A stretch of DNA of 64,000 bases from Hirudo medicinalis. Taxonomy: Eukaryota > Annelida > Clitellata > Hirudinida > Hirudinidae. The notes beneath the pieces are model-generated. The model saw nothing but the letters and a program-made list of their open reading frames with translations. It did not search any database and had not been told where the DNA came from. The stretch lies in the NCBI GenBank assembly GCA_011800805.1, contig MPNW01000167.1, forward strand, positions 52,257 through 116,256, in the 5' to 3' direction. Positions 46,901 through 62,757 of this stretch are shown here, in pieces; the first letter of the stretch is position 1; the number at the start of each line of letters is the position of its first letter. The position numbers and the translations under genes were made by a program.

Positions 46901-49373
46901 TACTTGCTGAACAGATTCTTTAGGTCAGTTGCACGAGTCGATGAAGAAAGTCCGCTGACCCATAGATTATGACCAGATGTCTTAGGCTCTGATAGAAAAT
47001 CAGATACTAGTTACAGTAGTATTGTGGTTTTACATAATACTTCCACTTCTACTAATTTTAGGCAAATAATGATCATAATAAATCACCGTTATCTCGAGGC
47101 TTTGAGGTCTGATTTAAGCTGAAAAATAATTATGATATTCAATAGTCATTCTGAATTAATCAAACTGCACCATGTCTCAAACACTAAAAGCAAAAAATGA
47201 TTGTTGCCATGAAATTTTCGCTTTCATATTAGGAATAAAATTTGATTAATATGCCATAAATGTAATATTTTTGTTGCATCTTTTGATAAAAATCCCTTGA
47301 GAATTCCTCCTGATTTCTTTAAACAGATTCTCAAAGTTAGTATAGTAGGAGTCCAAGCAATTGAATGAATTTTGAGGAGTTGTGTTGCACAGGTTATGAT
47401 GAAGATGCCAGCAGATGTGGAGGAAATGTTGAAGATGAGGGTTCCTCAGAATGGTACATCATCCTTCGATCCATACTGATGTCGGATTTCTTCGGAAATG
47501 AAAAGTCCCGATGGAACTTGTAAACCCTTTATTTTCGTGGATGCAGATCGGAGAATTTGTAGAAAGCAAATGTTGTCGGAAGAACACCAACATTCACATT
47601 TAAAAATAAATTCTTGGGTAAATTCCCATTTGTACTATAATAAGGACAAACCTTTTTTCATTCTTTGTCAGATTTGAATCAGTCTCTGATCGAGCTTCAG
47701 AAGGTTTGGTTGAATTTTTTGGTTGATTCTTTAGAGATCTGTCATCTTTCTTGTCAAGGTGATCCTTGGAGATCCCTTCATCATTTGGTTGAAGTTCTTT
47801 GGTCTTTGTTGATTGAATTTCAACTGTCTCCTTCCCTTTATCAGATTCTTTATCATCTACATTTTTTATGTCTTCATTTTTCTCCTCTGAGAGTTGGCTC
47901 AAGGAAGGAGATAGATGCAGCTCATTGGATGGCATTAAATCATTTGTTTCAATGTCAAAAGGCTCTGTGATGCTTTCATCCAGCTTCGATGATTGAGTTT
48001 GTTCGTCCAAAGAGGTTGGTGGAAGCTCAAGACTCTGATTATGAGGTTCGTCTTTCTGAACAGGCTCGGGAGAAGGAGATCTTGCAACACCTTCAGGCAT
48101 TTTCAGTGGACTCTCATCAATGCACAGTTTGACAGGATCGTCATCTTGAAAAGACAAGTCTTCGTCAGAGATATTGGGATCACACTTAGCCTCTTTATTG
48201 CTTGCAGATTCTCCATCAGCTTGAGAACTAGCCTCCTCTGTCTCCGGAATATCTTCTAAGCATGGATGAAATGAATGTCACATAAAGACAATTTCTTATT
48301 ACATGGCTGTCACTTCCCGCATTCACGTACATTTCAAGATATCCGCCCAATTTAATACAAAATTAATATAATGCAAAAATTACCATCAATGATGTGGCAT
48401 ATCTCGAGGGAAAGATCCTTTTCATCCTGATCAAACAAATAATTAGTGCATGAGGAACATGACAACTAAAATTTTGAATTATTCCACTTAACTGTTTCAT
48501 ATCCAATAGATATGAGCTCACTAGTATCTGAGCCAATGTCCTCACAACTGGGTATGTTCTCCTTAAAAATTGAAGCAATCAAGCATTTTCATACTACCAT
48601 TTGAAGCCAAAGGCCTATGTAAATGGTCACTTTAAACTTACTTGGAAGGATTCTGCCTTTTCTACAAAAAAAGAAGAAAATAATCAGACATAAGCACCAT
48701 ATAAATGACCATTGCTACTATAACTTATAAATGATTAATTCTTACTGGGAACTTTGACTGAATTTGGAGTGGACACTTGGAATGTGTGGCTCTCAGGATC
48801 TTGTCCTTCATCCAACAATGCCTTAAATTTTAAAATCAATTTTATTTCATAAGTTTAGACATAACCAATGTAAATGTAAAACATTCAAACACTTTACAAG
48901 AAAAAATGAATCTAAGCTGAAATATCAGAATGTTATCCAGATAAGAAAATTTTTACAAATGCAATGAACACCCTTAACTCAGCTCATTAAATATTTTTCA
49001 ATTTTATTTAAATTGAATTTCTTGGAAATTGAAACATCATGTGCATCTTGTGCAAGCCATCTCAATCATGAAATTTACGCAAAGCACAACATAATACCCA
49101 GAATCATAGATACATTCATCAATCAACATATTACGGCTCTTTCGATCCAGAATTTAGTCGTTCAACAATGGGGATACAATGATCAATGGCTCCGAACCAC
49201 TTCAAGCAATCAACAAGGGTGTGCCCCTGGATTACCTTTTTTAACCTTTCCAAAAGAGCTTGTTTCACTCCGGTTTTCTCGAGCGATCTTTTTTCAAGTT
49301 CCAACTTTAGATCAACAACTCTTAGATCAACCAATCTTTTTGATACCGTATTTTCCGAAGTATTATCTGCCAT
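43959..49373 (-). CDS. SAFB: SAFB-like protein (SAP domain, RRM, Arg/Glu-rich coil)
   Basis: Exons I can place: 49236-49373, 48746-48821, 48642-48661 (20-nt microexon), 48493-48561, 48384-48426, 47652-48255, 47087-47118, 46894-46988, 46618-46767, 46440-46503, 46238-46366, 45994-46085, 45475-45638, about 45165-45303, about 44917-44990, about 44700-44790, about 44245-44310 and 43959-44179. The SAP domain is [20 protein letters not shown]...[15 protein letters not shown] long acidic Ser/Glu region follows. The RRM reads [39 protein letters not shown] and [14 protein letters not shown], the SAFB/SLTM signature. After [15 protein letters not shown] comes a charged coiled coil, then [15 protein letters not shown], and the C-terminus ends SSRRY. 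SAFB proteins bind scaffold-attachment DNA and RNA in the nucleus and couple chromatin, transcription and splicing. Borders after 45165 are approximate, and the donor of the coil exon was not found. Confidence 0.88.
45664..45846 (-). mobile_element. tRNA-derived SINE with LINE-like tail (in SAFB intron)
   Basis: Minus strand: head GTGCAGGTTGGCC (A box) and GTGTTCGAAACCC (B box), then GGAGCGCTATGTAAATGG. It ends in AGCGCCTCTGACGCTATGCA and TGGCGCTATATAAATG, nearly the same as the 3' UTR of the LINE at 11705-11790. This is the most complete SINE copy in the window. Confidence 0.75.
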
Positions 49374-49939
49374 TGTTACTTTCAGAAAGAGAAAGATGAA
49401 AAGAGTTATTGAAACCAAAGCAATCAAGATAATTTCAAATATTTCGTAGTAATCCACGTTACAACAAATGTATATATAATTTATGTCGTGCGATGCCTGT
49501 TTTGTTACAGAAATTGTGCATTAAAATCCAAAAGAAACTGATAACAAAATTTTGCGTTTCAAAGATAAAATTTAAATAAAAATATTAGTTTTAAAAGTAT
49601 TTTTTATATGACTTTTCACCAACAAAATGAGCAAATACTTTTTCCAATTCTTTCGACAATAAAAATTTATCAATTTCAGAGCAATGAAAATTCGCATTAA
49701 ATTATGACTTTTCGGAACTTGCTAGATATATAAAAGATATCTTGATTTTTTGCCATTTTTGTTGTTGGTGATGATTTTGTTTGCATCCATTATTTGAGTT
49801 ATTAACGTTCTTTCAATTGCATCAAGAATATTTTCGTCTTAATAATCTAGTTATGAAATGGACGCTAAATAAACAAACATCAAGATTACGTATAAAATAG
49901 TATTCCTGGCAAGTATGCCGTCAAATCCACAGCGAGTTT
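49374..49939. other. SAFB upstream region
   Basis: AT-rich, putative SAFB promoter (minus strand). No gene is seen before the sequence gap. Confidence 0.4.
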
Positions 49940-50344
49940 NNNNNNNNNNNNNNNNNNNNNNNNNNNNNNNNNNNNNNNNNNNNNNNNNNNNNNNNNNNNN
50001 NNNNNNNNNNNNNNNNNNNNNNNNNNNNNNNNNNNNNNNNNNNNNNNNNNNNNNNNNNNNNNNNNNNNNNNNNNNNNNNNNNNNNNNNNNNNNNNNNNNN
50101 NNNNNNNNNNNNNNNNNNNNNNNNNNNNNNNNNNNNNNNNNNNNNNNNNNNNNNNNNNNNNNNNNNNNNNNNNNNNNNNNNNNNNNNNNNNNNNNNNNNN
50201 NNNNNNNNNNNNNNNNNNNNNNNNNNNNNNNNNNNNNNNNNNNNNNNNNNNNNNNNNNNNNNNNNNNNNNNNNNNNNNNNNNNNNNNNNNNNNNNNNNNN
50301 NNNNNNNNNNNNNNNNNNNNNNNNNNNNNNNNNNNNNNNNNNNN
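49940..50344. other. Assembly gap (405 N)
   Basis: All bases are N, so no content can be assigned. Confidence 1.
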
Positions 50345-51039
50345 GTATAAGGAATTTGGGATATATTGTGATTCGTTAACTGAGAAATGCCCTATTTAAC
50401 ATCGGTCTAATATAAGCTGACAACTGTCGAGTAAATTTATAATCTTCAGTAACTTGTGTGAAGCCTGGTTTGTGTAAACTATTTCTTTAAATCTAGGCTC
50501 TACATTTACTTTAATTGAGATTTAAATAAATAATTTAGAAAAATTAATTGCTGACATTAAAGGACATTTAAGTCGCGGACTCCTTTCAGCCGATTGGAAG
50601 TGAAGGTTTTGTCGGAGCAAATTCTCAGATAATATTTATATATCATAAATCATTTAATGACAAGATGTTCGCTGAAATCAGTTGTATAGACACAGGATTT
50701 AAAGCGCCAGAGAATTATGGAGTTAATGATTTGGAGTTACTAGTGGAGCAAATATTTCGTAGTACGCAGAAATTTAGCTAAGTTTTTATATCTAATATTT
50801 TATTTTTATTAACATTTTAAATAACATAATTAAATGCTATAAAATATTTATAATCGACTGAATTTTAAAAGATTTTTCTGCGATTTTCTGCATTTTGTTT
50901 ATAAACATACAAAAATCATTTGCGGCGCGTTTAATTGGATTTAGACTATAATTAATACATTGTCTAAAAAGTAATTTTTTCGAAGAATATGTAATCTATC
51001 TTTGCATGCACCTGTGTCGCTCGACGAAAGTTTCAGTTT

Positions 51040-51818
51040 TATGGTTTTATGGAATTCCGAGTGAAATCTTATGTTGACTCTAGTGATGTCTGTCAAAAGA
51101 GAGCCACATTTATAACAAAAGAACAGATGCTAATTCAACCCATACCTCTGGGGAACGAGCATCCCTTTTCTCATGTCAGGATAGATTGTATTCGGCCTTT
51201 AATTCCGGTAAGTGACTCCACGGTGACGAAACCACTATATAACCATGCTCTGGTTATTTTTGATAAGTTTTCCCGTTGGCTGGTCTCTTATCCGTTGAAA
51301 TCTATGACAGCTGAGAATGTCTGTGAAACCTTCAATCTTTCATAACCTTTTCGATTCCTAACATTATTAGTGGTGACAGAGACACTTATTTTACTTGCCA
51401 ACTTAGAGACGAATTTCGTAAACATTTGGGGTACTCCCCTTATGTCCATACCCCGGGTCACTCTGTTTGGTGGAAAGGTGCAACAAATCCATCGAACAGA
51501 TGTTGATGAAATTTGCTTCCGATCATCCTAAACGGAGGCATAAACTTCTACCATTAGATTTATGGAGTTTACGTGAGAAATCCTCATCTGTCACTCACGT
51601 AAGCCCATATACTCTCGATTTCGGAGGTATTCCTCGAGGTTCTCTGCATTCTTAAGGAAGCTTGGAGTGAGATCGTTGAACCTCTCCTTTCTGTCGGAAG
51701 AACTACCGACGTATACTTAAAAGAGCTGCGAACTGGTTTAGAGCTCGCTGGTGAATATTCTACCCAGNTAATGTTCGGGTAGATGTAACCCGACCATCAT
51801 TCTTCGAAAGGTGGGAGG
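51040..51818 (+). pseudogene. Ty3-type LTR retrotransposon, broken integrase region
   Basis: The frame at 51049-51345 matches the start of a Ty3-type integrase: VKSYVDSSDVCQKR, then HPFSHVRIDCIRPL and VIFDKFSRWLVSYPLK. Further pieces follow in other frames (SGDRDTYFTCQLRDEF; VERCNKSIEQML; LWSLREKSSSVTHVSPYTL). There are several frameshifts and stops and a single N at 51768. It ends in a purine-rich tract (cgaaaggtgggagg) directly before the LTR. Inactive. Confidence 0.75.
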
Positions 51819-52091
51819 TGTCACGCCGGTAGCCTATGAGCTCACCGTCGCGACTCGTGCGCGGCAATTCTTTTGTTAGCGTGGAACTTTATTTTAACTC
51901 TTTTTTCTTTGTTCGAGCCACATGCCTGGGTACTCAGGCGCATAATCATTATCTAGCTAACTGTATATATATAGCAGAGGCACAGAGACAGGTCGTCGCC
52001 GCAGTGTCGTCATATAGTATTGTTATTGTTTTATTGTTTTTTTTTATCGAATAAAGATTTCTATTGTTCGGGTGTCTCCGAGCAATCTACA
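51819..52091 (+). mobile_element. 3' LTR of the Ty3-type element
   Basis: Begins TGTCACGCCGG just after the polypurine tract. It has a TATA-like tatatatat at about 51967 and AATAAA at about 52052, and ends TTGTTCGGG...CTACA. The start and end resemble the LTR at 62409-62757. Confidence 0.65.
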
Positions 52092-52929
52092 AATTCGAAC
52101 TTGTGTAGTGAAAGGCTCTTTGGGCAAAACAAGTCACAATTACAATAGAATTAATAATTTAGTGAATCAATTAGTGATAATAACCTCGACGTTGTCAAGA
52201 TAATCTCGTGGGGATGATGTCTTGCTTATCACGTCAAAGTATGATTGAAGTTAATAATTATTGTTACAAAACAACTAATGGAATACTTGATGGAAATACT
52301 GTCTTAAAGTGTAATATCGAGGATGTTAACTATATAAATGTAGTGATTGTGGAATTGATAAAAGCTTATTCTTCCAAAAAACTCAGTTTCAGAATTATTC
52401 GATTATGTCAGGCTTAATGAAGTCGTTAGGTTGAGAAATAAAAATTAAGAAAATATTAAAATATTACACGGATCGTTTATTGATAATAACCTTGATGCTG
52501 CCCCTAACATTTCAGCCTGTCAATTAACATTTTGACGAGTGCCAAGTAAAAGTCCTGAAAGACGCTCTTCATAAAAACAGCAAAATATTGCAATGTTGTA
52601 AATCATCTATGAAAATCCTTACGTTACCTTTTAGTTAGCGAATTCTTATTTTCATTAAACATGAAATATTACCTGGCAGCCCCAACATGAAGTACCATCC
52701 TCACTCCGCTATGAACATCCCTGGTGCGAGATAACCTCATATTCAGAGGATGATGTCTTGGTTATCACGTCAAAGTGTGTTGAAATTGACCAGTTAATTT
52801 ATTATTGTTGTTGTTATTATTGCATTGCAACTATAGTAATTAATTAGTTATGTTATTGCAAAATTATAATTACATATACATTTGAGCGCAATCTTAATGA
52901 AACTGTTCTTTGAAGAATAAGACACCAAC
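52092..52929. repeat. Flanking region with a dispersed repeat
   Basis: The block GATGATGTCTTG(C/G)TTATCACG followed by TCAAAGT occurs at about 52213 and again at about 52749. No gene is seen. Confidence 0.5.
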
Positions 52930-53650
52930 GATGTAGTCGGCTTGATTTGTAGACATGAATGCCCTTTTGCTTCCATAGCTAGCTAGTTGAGGTTTGTGGT
53001 CGATCGGTAGAAATTTACACAAATGTACCTGTGGAATTTGCGAACAGCAACTACTATTGCCAAACNGGCTTGATTTGTAGACATGAATGCCCTTTTGCTT
53101 CCATAGCTAGCTAGTTGAGGTTTGTGGTCGATCGGTAGAAATTTACACAAATGTACCTGTGGAATTTGCGAACAGCAACTACTATTGCCAAACCTTCCTT
53201 GCATGAAAAATACCCTTTTCCGAGCCATCTGGAAATTTATGTGATATTACTACTCCTAACCCATACTCTGAAGCAATTATCTCATTACTTGGGTCAAAAT
53301 GAGTTAGACCAAGATTTGACGTCAACGTTTTCATTGCTTTCTCAAAAGTAACTTGACATTCTGTGGACGTAAATTTGACGTCATCTTCAACAGTGTATCT
53401 AAAGGGGCTCGTAATTCCTCCTTGTTTTTGATGAATGCACCATAGTGGTTAAGGTGACAAAGAGAAGATCTAACTTATTCAACATTTCTTGGTGCCGGCA
53501 TTTCTGTGATTGTTGCTGTTTTGTCTAGATAAGGATGTCGTCCTGGTGCATCAATGCAGAAACTCAAGTATTTAATCTTGGGCATAAAGAAATTACACTT
53601 GTCAAGTCCTTTTACTTGGGTTTCCACATTCTTTAGAAAGACACTCATTC
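52930..53650 (-). pseudogene. Ty3-type retrotransposon RT/RNase H remnant
   Basis: Minus strand, mixed frames: GLDKCNFFMPKIKYLSFCID, then [36 protein letters not shown] and [14 protein letters not shown] with DHKPQL. This is the RT thumb to RNase H order of Ty3-type elements. Frameshifts are frequent. The piece also contains the exact duplication around the N at 53066. Its strand is opposite to the integrase remnant at 51 kb, so it is a separate insertion. Confidence 0.65.
52939..53193. repeat. Exact 127-bp duplication flanking a single N (assembly join)
   Basis: 52939-53065 equals 53067-53193, with N at 53066. Same signature as 1244-1424, so this is an unmerged contig overlap. Confidence 0.85.
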
Positions 53651-54560
53651 TGCCTTTGTAAATTCATCTTCGAACTTTAAACTTCCGTTCACTTATACTT
53701 GAATTTGGAGATGGACCTAAATACATACTTGCTATACTTGCTAAGGACACTTTCCAGAAGGAGAGTTTGCCATATGAGTACAAGTACTCAAGTACAGACT
53801 TCAGTGGAGATGAACATTTGTTAGTTTAATAGTTAAATACAATTATTTGATCACTATTACTTTATTTATTGAGATCATTTTATTCATATTTTATACCTTC
53901 TTGTATCAATTATGCAACATCTCAAAACTTCGGACTGAACCGCGCACATACACTTGTATGTTCAACATAAACAACGTTTAACAAACACTTCAAAAGTTAA
54001 GTTTCGAGAGAGAAACTCCAGTCAAAACGGAGCCACAGAGTAATTTGAAGAACAAAATAAATAACCAGAATAAGAACCCATCAAACAAACATGTGTCCCC
54101 TTCCAATTGATAAAAAATTGCGATTGCTTTATTAATTCTTCAGACAGCACTTTACATACTGACTTCAATTTCTGATGTTTTTTTAACATTAGAATTACTC
54201 AACTTGATGGCACATTGAATTAAATTAATATTGATAAATTTATGTTTAAATATTTTTCACCGTTATTTAATCATGCGATTTATTTACAGAATTGCAATTG
54301 TTAAACGGTCGTAAATCTGAATTAAGAACTCTGAACGCAACCGCTTAAAATGTAAATCCAATTCACAATTTGTAAGTATTTCATTCATTTGAGTCCGTCT
54401 CTGCGTGGTAGAAATGTATGCATTTTTCTCATATCTTTCAGGAGGGTTTCAAGTGCTGATAATGATCGCTATTCTTACTTATTTACCTCTCAGAGACCAA
54501 AGATCATTTTCTAGATGTTCCATAATATTAATCCTTTATCAATGTTGTTAGTTGTATATT
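53651..54560. other. AT-rich spacer
   Basis: No gene or clear repeat is seen between the retroelement remnant and the MULE-like element. Confidence 0.5.
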
Positions 54561-54569
54561 GATGACACC

Positions 54570-56572
54570 ATAGGCGTAGCTAGGGCGGCCGCCAAAATTG
54601 AATACCAAATTATTAATGTTTCATAATTTTGATGCATGATTCATGACCAGTTTAAATTTGTAAGCAAAATATAAGCTAGGATTCTTATTAGCATTCATAA
54701 TTGTTTATGGATTAGCTTCTAGCTATTTAGAGAGTTTTCAGATTATGGTTGGTTTGACAAGCACCTAGGCGTCGAGAATTCACCAAAATATTGCCGGCCA
54801 ATCAGCGAGCACATGAATATTAATTAGATTATTATCAAAAATTTAATTATAAAATTTATCCATTTATTAATTCAGGATGATTAAATATATATATTAAAAT
54901 CTTTTGTTGGGAAGAAGGTTCGAGCTCATGAGTTAAGGATATATCGATATATATGCCACATCATTCTATTGCATTTTCCAATATTGAATTTATTATTATA
55001 CTTTATTATATTGAAGTTATTTATTTGGCTAATTTTTTTAAGCACTTGAAATATTAATTATATTATCACAACCACAAATCTATTCAGCCTTCATGTCATG
55101 GAAAAAGGAAGTAGAAAATAAAGCCATGTCTAGATTTGTTCAGATTGGAGGTTCAAAGGAAAAGTATCATTATTATGCCTGTCACTGTGTTGGGAAATTT
55201 GTGACGAGATCCAATAAGTTTAGGAACTTATTTACTACAAGGATCCTGCAAAATAGGAAAGAGTTGTTCATCTTCCTAGGTGGGTAGATGAAGATGAACT
55301 CATTGGGTAATTAATTCAACAAGGAGTAAATTTGTAATATAAAAAGTGTTTGCATTTATTTTAAAGAATGTCCACTAATGACACTTTTAAAATTTATTAT
55401 TTTAGGTTTTTTTACGGTCAGATATTGTCCAACTGATGCTGGACACACTGCTCAGCTGGCTCATCTAACTTTGAGGTTGGAAGAGAGGCAAGCATTGGCA
55501 AGATATGATTAGATGTTCCATTTAACGATATACTAGACAACATTCAGAAGACCAGCTCCAATGAAAGTGTTTCTTACTTGCACTATGTTTCAAGGAAAAA
55601 ACTCCAAAACATTGCCAGAGACTCCAGCTTGTCAAAACTAGCAAAGATGACAAAAAGACACAAGCATTTTAAGCATCCTGCGTAAGCCATTCAAATGCTG
55701 ATACGATAAACACAGGACAGAAGTGCAAGAGTGTTTTGAAGCCTTATACTCACTCTTTGAAAGTGAAGCAGCAATTGACTTGTTGGATTTAATTAAAAAG
55801 TTCAAAACACGTGCCTTTGCTATGCAGAAATGTGTTGGTGATGGGAGATGCTTCAGTGGTAAATCTTCAAAAGTGCCATCAAATAAGAAGATGGAGCTCC
55901 AAAGAAGATTGTTTCAATCTGTAAGAAAATTCAGACAGCAACATTGGCTACAGGAAAGTCTTCAAAAAAAGAAAATAATGATTTGTTCAGGTCGTTGAGA
56001 GTTACTCAGTCATCTCGAGAAGACAGACTGCACGACCATGACTATTGTAATCGACAATGAACTATTTTTACAAATGTGTTTTAACTCTTAAAAAAATTAA
56101 AAAATAGTCTTTGTTTGCTCGAAAGAAAAGTGCAAGAACAGGATGGAGATCGCGGTACAAAAGGCACAAAAAGCAGATATTCCATCACTCTTACGCTTTT
56201 CCCATTGACTGCTAGGATGGGATTTAGGGGCGGTACATAAAAGAATAAAATTCGCCGTTTTTTTGACCCCACCCGTTGCGGGCGTCTTTTGTAGATGACC
56301 CCATGCAGCACATGATTTACTACTGCTGAATTTTTCATATTCCAATTAATTAATTCATTTAATCATTCTTAATTAATAAATTGATAAATTTTTTAATTAA
56401 ATTATTGATAACAGTCTAATTAATATTCATGTGCTCTCTGATTGGCCGGCAATATTTTGGTGAATTCTCGCGCCGAGGTGATTGTATTGGTTTGCTTCAG
56501 GTTCAGTCCCCCCTTGGGGGGTACCAAATTATCAGTTTCGCCCAGGAAGCCGAAACCTTAGCTACGCTTCTG
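54570..56572 (+). mobile_element. MULE-like DNA transposon, about 2.0 kb, long inverted ends
   Basis: The outer ends read inward share GCGTAGCTA. An inner inverted repeat of about 105 bp is nearly identical between 54774-54880 and 56365-56470 (GAGAATTCACCAAAATATTG then CCGGCCAATCAG). The flanks GATGACACC (54561-54569) and GATGAGACC (56573-56581) form a 9-bp target duplication with one mismatch, the size Mutator-like elements make. Inside, plus-strand pieces SWKKEVENKAMSRFVQIGGS, YYACH and VRYCPTDAGHTAQLAHLTL resemble the N-terminal zinc-binding region of animal MULE proteins. The catalytic core is absent or broken. Confidence 0.7.
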
Positions 56573-56834
56573 GATGAGACCCTGAAATTGTAAGATAATT
56601 CGAACATTTGTTCTCAAGTCAATCTCTTGTAGTTTCCCGAAATATACATGTATTTCTTAATCTGGAGCATTTTTAAAAGAAATCTTCACAGCCCGTGCCC
56701 TTCTCATCTCAATACTCAAACAGACACAAACATAATAATTATAAATAGATCGGCTTATTTTCTTCTTTTCAAATATTCAAAGCTATTTTAATTTTTTTGT
56801 GTTTGTTTTTAGGCGATTTCTTGAGTACTTTATA

Positions 56835-57000
56835 TATCCGAATGTGAAGGCATTGTTTAATCGTTCAATCATTCATGTAGCGACCCTACCTGAAGGCCCC
56901 TCCCTGGCGATGCGGGCAGAGTTGCGAACACATTATCTAACTGGTGTCATTACCACCTCATGCAGGAACGCAATCCATTGAGCTAACCTGCACGCCGTCA
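56835..57000 (-). mobile_element. tRNA-derived SINE
   Basis: Minus strand: GTGCAGGTTAGCTCAATGGA is a very good A box, GTGTTCGCAACTC the B box, then GTCGCTACATGAATG and TGCCTTCACATTCGG. The body matches the SINE at 59905-60170. Confidence 0.75.
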
Positions 57001-57297
57001 TTCATTTTCACAAGCGAAGTTGGTTTCAGAGGACCTTTAAAGACCACGAAAGACCTTTATGATTTTCTCGGCAATAATTGAAAAATCATTAATTGTGTTT
57101 GGCAGGTGCTAAAGTAAAAGTTCATGCAAATTGAAACGCAATCAACATAGAATAGATATGGTTAATTTAAGGAATTTGCATGATCGATGTCCTAATATTT
57201 ACGATTTTATAAGGAGATTATTTAACTAATGTTTGTGAATTGTACTTTATTTGAGACTGACTTGTTTGCTCACTTTCACAATAAATTTGAGGCAGTG

Positions 57298-57305
57298 TAT
57301 ATATA
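57298..57305 (+). promoter_or_regulatory. TATA-like element upstream of catalase
   Basis: TATATATA about 310 bp before the catalase ATG. It could serve a short 5' UTR or a leader exon. Weak evidence in AT-rich DNA. Confidence 0.25.
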
Positions 57306-57610
57306 GTACAGTAATTGACTGGTCGAGTCCATTGCTCTAAGTTCAAGTTAATTTAAACCGATCGACAATTATCGAAAGTACATTTAAGTTAATTTTTGAA
57401 AAATCTAAATTTTAAAAGTTGAATAAATCACTTGAAGCATCCAATCAAGAATTAAATAATGATTTCTATGAACACAACGTTTATATAACATGGACTTCAG
57501 CAACTTTAATTGGATTTTAAAATATCTTTAAAGTGCCTCAATAACCAATCAGAAGCTGCCGACAAACCTTATAAATCGGTATCTAGCCTTAATCGTATCG
57601 AAGCCTTAAA

Positions 57611-61033
<3,423 letters not shown>

Positions 61034-61090
61034 GAGCTCCCAGAACACACACAAATAACAGTGCAGATTTCAATAATTTTTCAGCCTGTT

Positions 61091-61096
61091 AATAAA
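61091..61096 (+). terminator. Catalase poly(A) signal
   Basis: AATAAA about 58 bp after the catalase stop. Cleavage would fall at about 61110-61120, touching the nanos stop codon on the opposite strand. Confidence 0.5.
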
Positions 61097-61116
61097 CGTG
61101 TCAATACAAACAGTTA

Positions 61117-61683
61117 CTACTTAATGATGTTCTTTGAAGCTTTCGTTCTCAGGCCAGCAGCTGATCTGATTGACTTTGTGATGCAGGTTATGGAGAGAGA
61201 ATCTGAAGTGTTGAACGGGCAGTACCTCAACGTGTGGGAATTCTCCCCAGTTGAGCCGCAAATAGGACACACGTAAACGTACAGCACCGGGCAGTTCACC
61301 TTCCCTCTGGTGTTCCTCAGACTGTGGGATGTGTAGAATGACCGGGGCTCACCATTGCTTTTACAAAAAGCGCAGAATTGCGATGTTTGCGTTCCTGAAG
61401 TGGGGGGTGACTGAAGACCTTTGAACCCGCCATCGGACCCTGGAGTCGTTGCTAGATGTGCGTTTGTGCCGATGACCGGGGCCATTTCGCTCCGAAGAAT
61501 GTCTTCATTGGACGATCCATGTTCAGACTCAACGTCGTTCTCCTGAGATGAAAAAATCCACTCTTAACCAGATAACGCATGAGAAGATAACGGTGCGGTC
61601 AAACATACCTCCTCCAGCAGCCTTTCTATCTGATGAATTATGTGAGAAGCACTGCAAAGGTCCAACTCGTAAGGGTCTCCCAT
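61117..61683 (-). CDS. nanos: Nanos RNA-binding zinc-finger protein
   Basis: Two exons, 61609-61683 and 61117-61542, joined in phase 0 over a 66-bp intron, 166 residues. The ATG at 61683 starts MGDPYELDLCSASHI. The C-terminal half carries the full nanos zinc finger. The first CCHC is CAFCKSNGEPRSFYTSH followed by KVNCP. The second is CPICGSTGENSHTLRYC. Spacing and the residues around each ligand match the family. Nanos acts with Pumilio on 3' UTRs to repress translation and recruit deadenylases, which protects germ cells. The short N-terminal half has no clear NOT1-binding FxxWxxY motif. The gene is tail to tail with catalase, about 83 bp between the stop codons. Confidence 0.95.
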
Positions 61684-62408
61684 GACTAGCAAATTCAACT
61701 TCAACAAGCAAGCCTAATATAGGGAAGTGTTTTGAGGGAGTTCTGCTGAATTAAGAGACCACACAAGCTGAAAAGCATAATATAATCCCTGGGGCACGGC
61801 GGCCAATCGCCGTTCAGAATTTGAGGGATCCAATGCTCGGGGAGGGGAGAAAACTTAAATATGATATGACCTTTAAAAGTAGCTTTTATGATTGTTGCCA
61901 ATCTTTCGATTTAATATCGGCGAGAGGAAATAATCTCATGCTCCTTTTAGTTAGCTGTCAACTAAATTTGAGCTTACCGACCCCCAACGTCGTATCCCAC
62001 CCTCCGAGAGAATTGTAAGAAATTCGGAGGCTTATCGGTTGGTGGCAATGGCGATAGTAGCTACTACGTGTAGCAGCATATTTTGACCTCTATTTCATAT
62101 CAGCTTCGGTTTTGGCTTTTGCGTAAAAGCAGTAACACAAATATGTTAAATCAAGTCTAGTGAGCTTGTTATCACATAACCAAATATTAGGAAATAATTT
62201 TCACGATATTGCCACATTCAGCACTTCTTCAAACCAACTGCTGGAAAGATCATCTTATAAATAATTTTCTTAAATAGTTTCCATTATGTTTGGAAACTGT
62301 GAATTATTATTTTGTGTTAATTGAAGATCAATACGTACTAGGAGACTAATAAAAGTTAATATAACAAATTAAGACAATTTTGTTTGACCTTCTAACGATC
62401 TTGGGGTG
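61684..62408. other. Nanos upstream region
   Basis: Putative nanos promoter side (minus strand), somewhat GC-rich near 61790-61860. No further gene is seen. Confidence 0.4.
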
Positions 62409-62757
62409 TGTCACGACGGTGGCCACTTTATTATTGCGCTTTCATGCTCGTGCCTCGATTTCAGGTGGTGGGCTCGATTGTGGGCTCGATTGTGGGCTCG
62501 CGCGATTTCATGCGTGAATCTCGTGCCTTGATTTCAGGTGTGGTCCCGAGCATTATCATGCCTTGATTTCAGCCGTTGGCTACGTACAGGCTGTTGCCCA
62601 TTGTCAGGGGGTGAGAGTTAAGTTAGGTTAGTTATAGTTAGAGCAATGTCATTTCTTTCGTCGTTGGTGTGTTTTGTTGAATTTAGTCTAAATAGTTTGT
62701 AGCTAAGAATAAACCATTCTTTCCATCGTTGTTCGGGGTGCCTTAAATCTCTATACA
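62409..62757 (+). mobile_element. Likely solo LTR, related to the LTR at 51.8 kb
   Basis: Starts TGTCACGACGGTGGCC and ends GTTGTTCGGGGTGCC...TATACA, like the 51819-52091 LTR at both ends. It holds an internal short duplication (gattgtgggctc) and AATAAA near 62709. No target duplication was seen and no coding remnant is adjacent. Confidence 0.5.

Noticed and set aside
47665..48259. Plus-strand open frames over the acidic region
   Set aside because: They are antisense of SAFB exon 47652-48255, which is in phase with the rest of that gene.
49915..50379. Open frame spanning the N gap
   Set aside because: It consists almost entirely of unknown bases.
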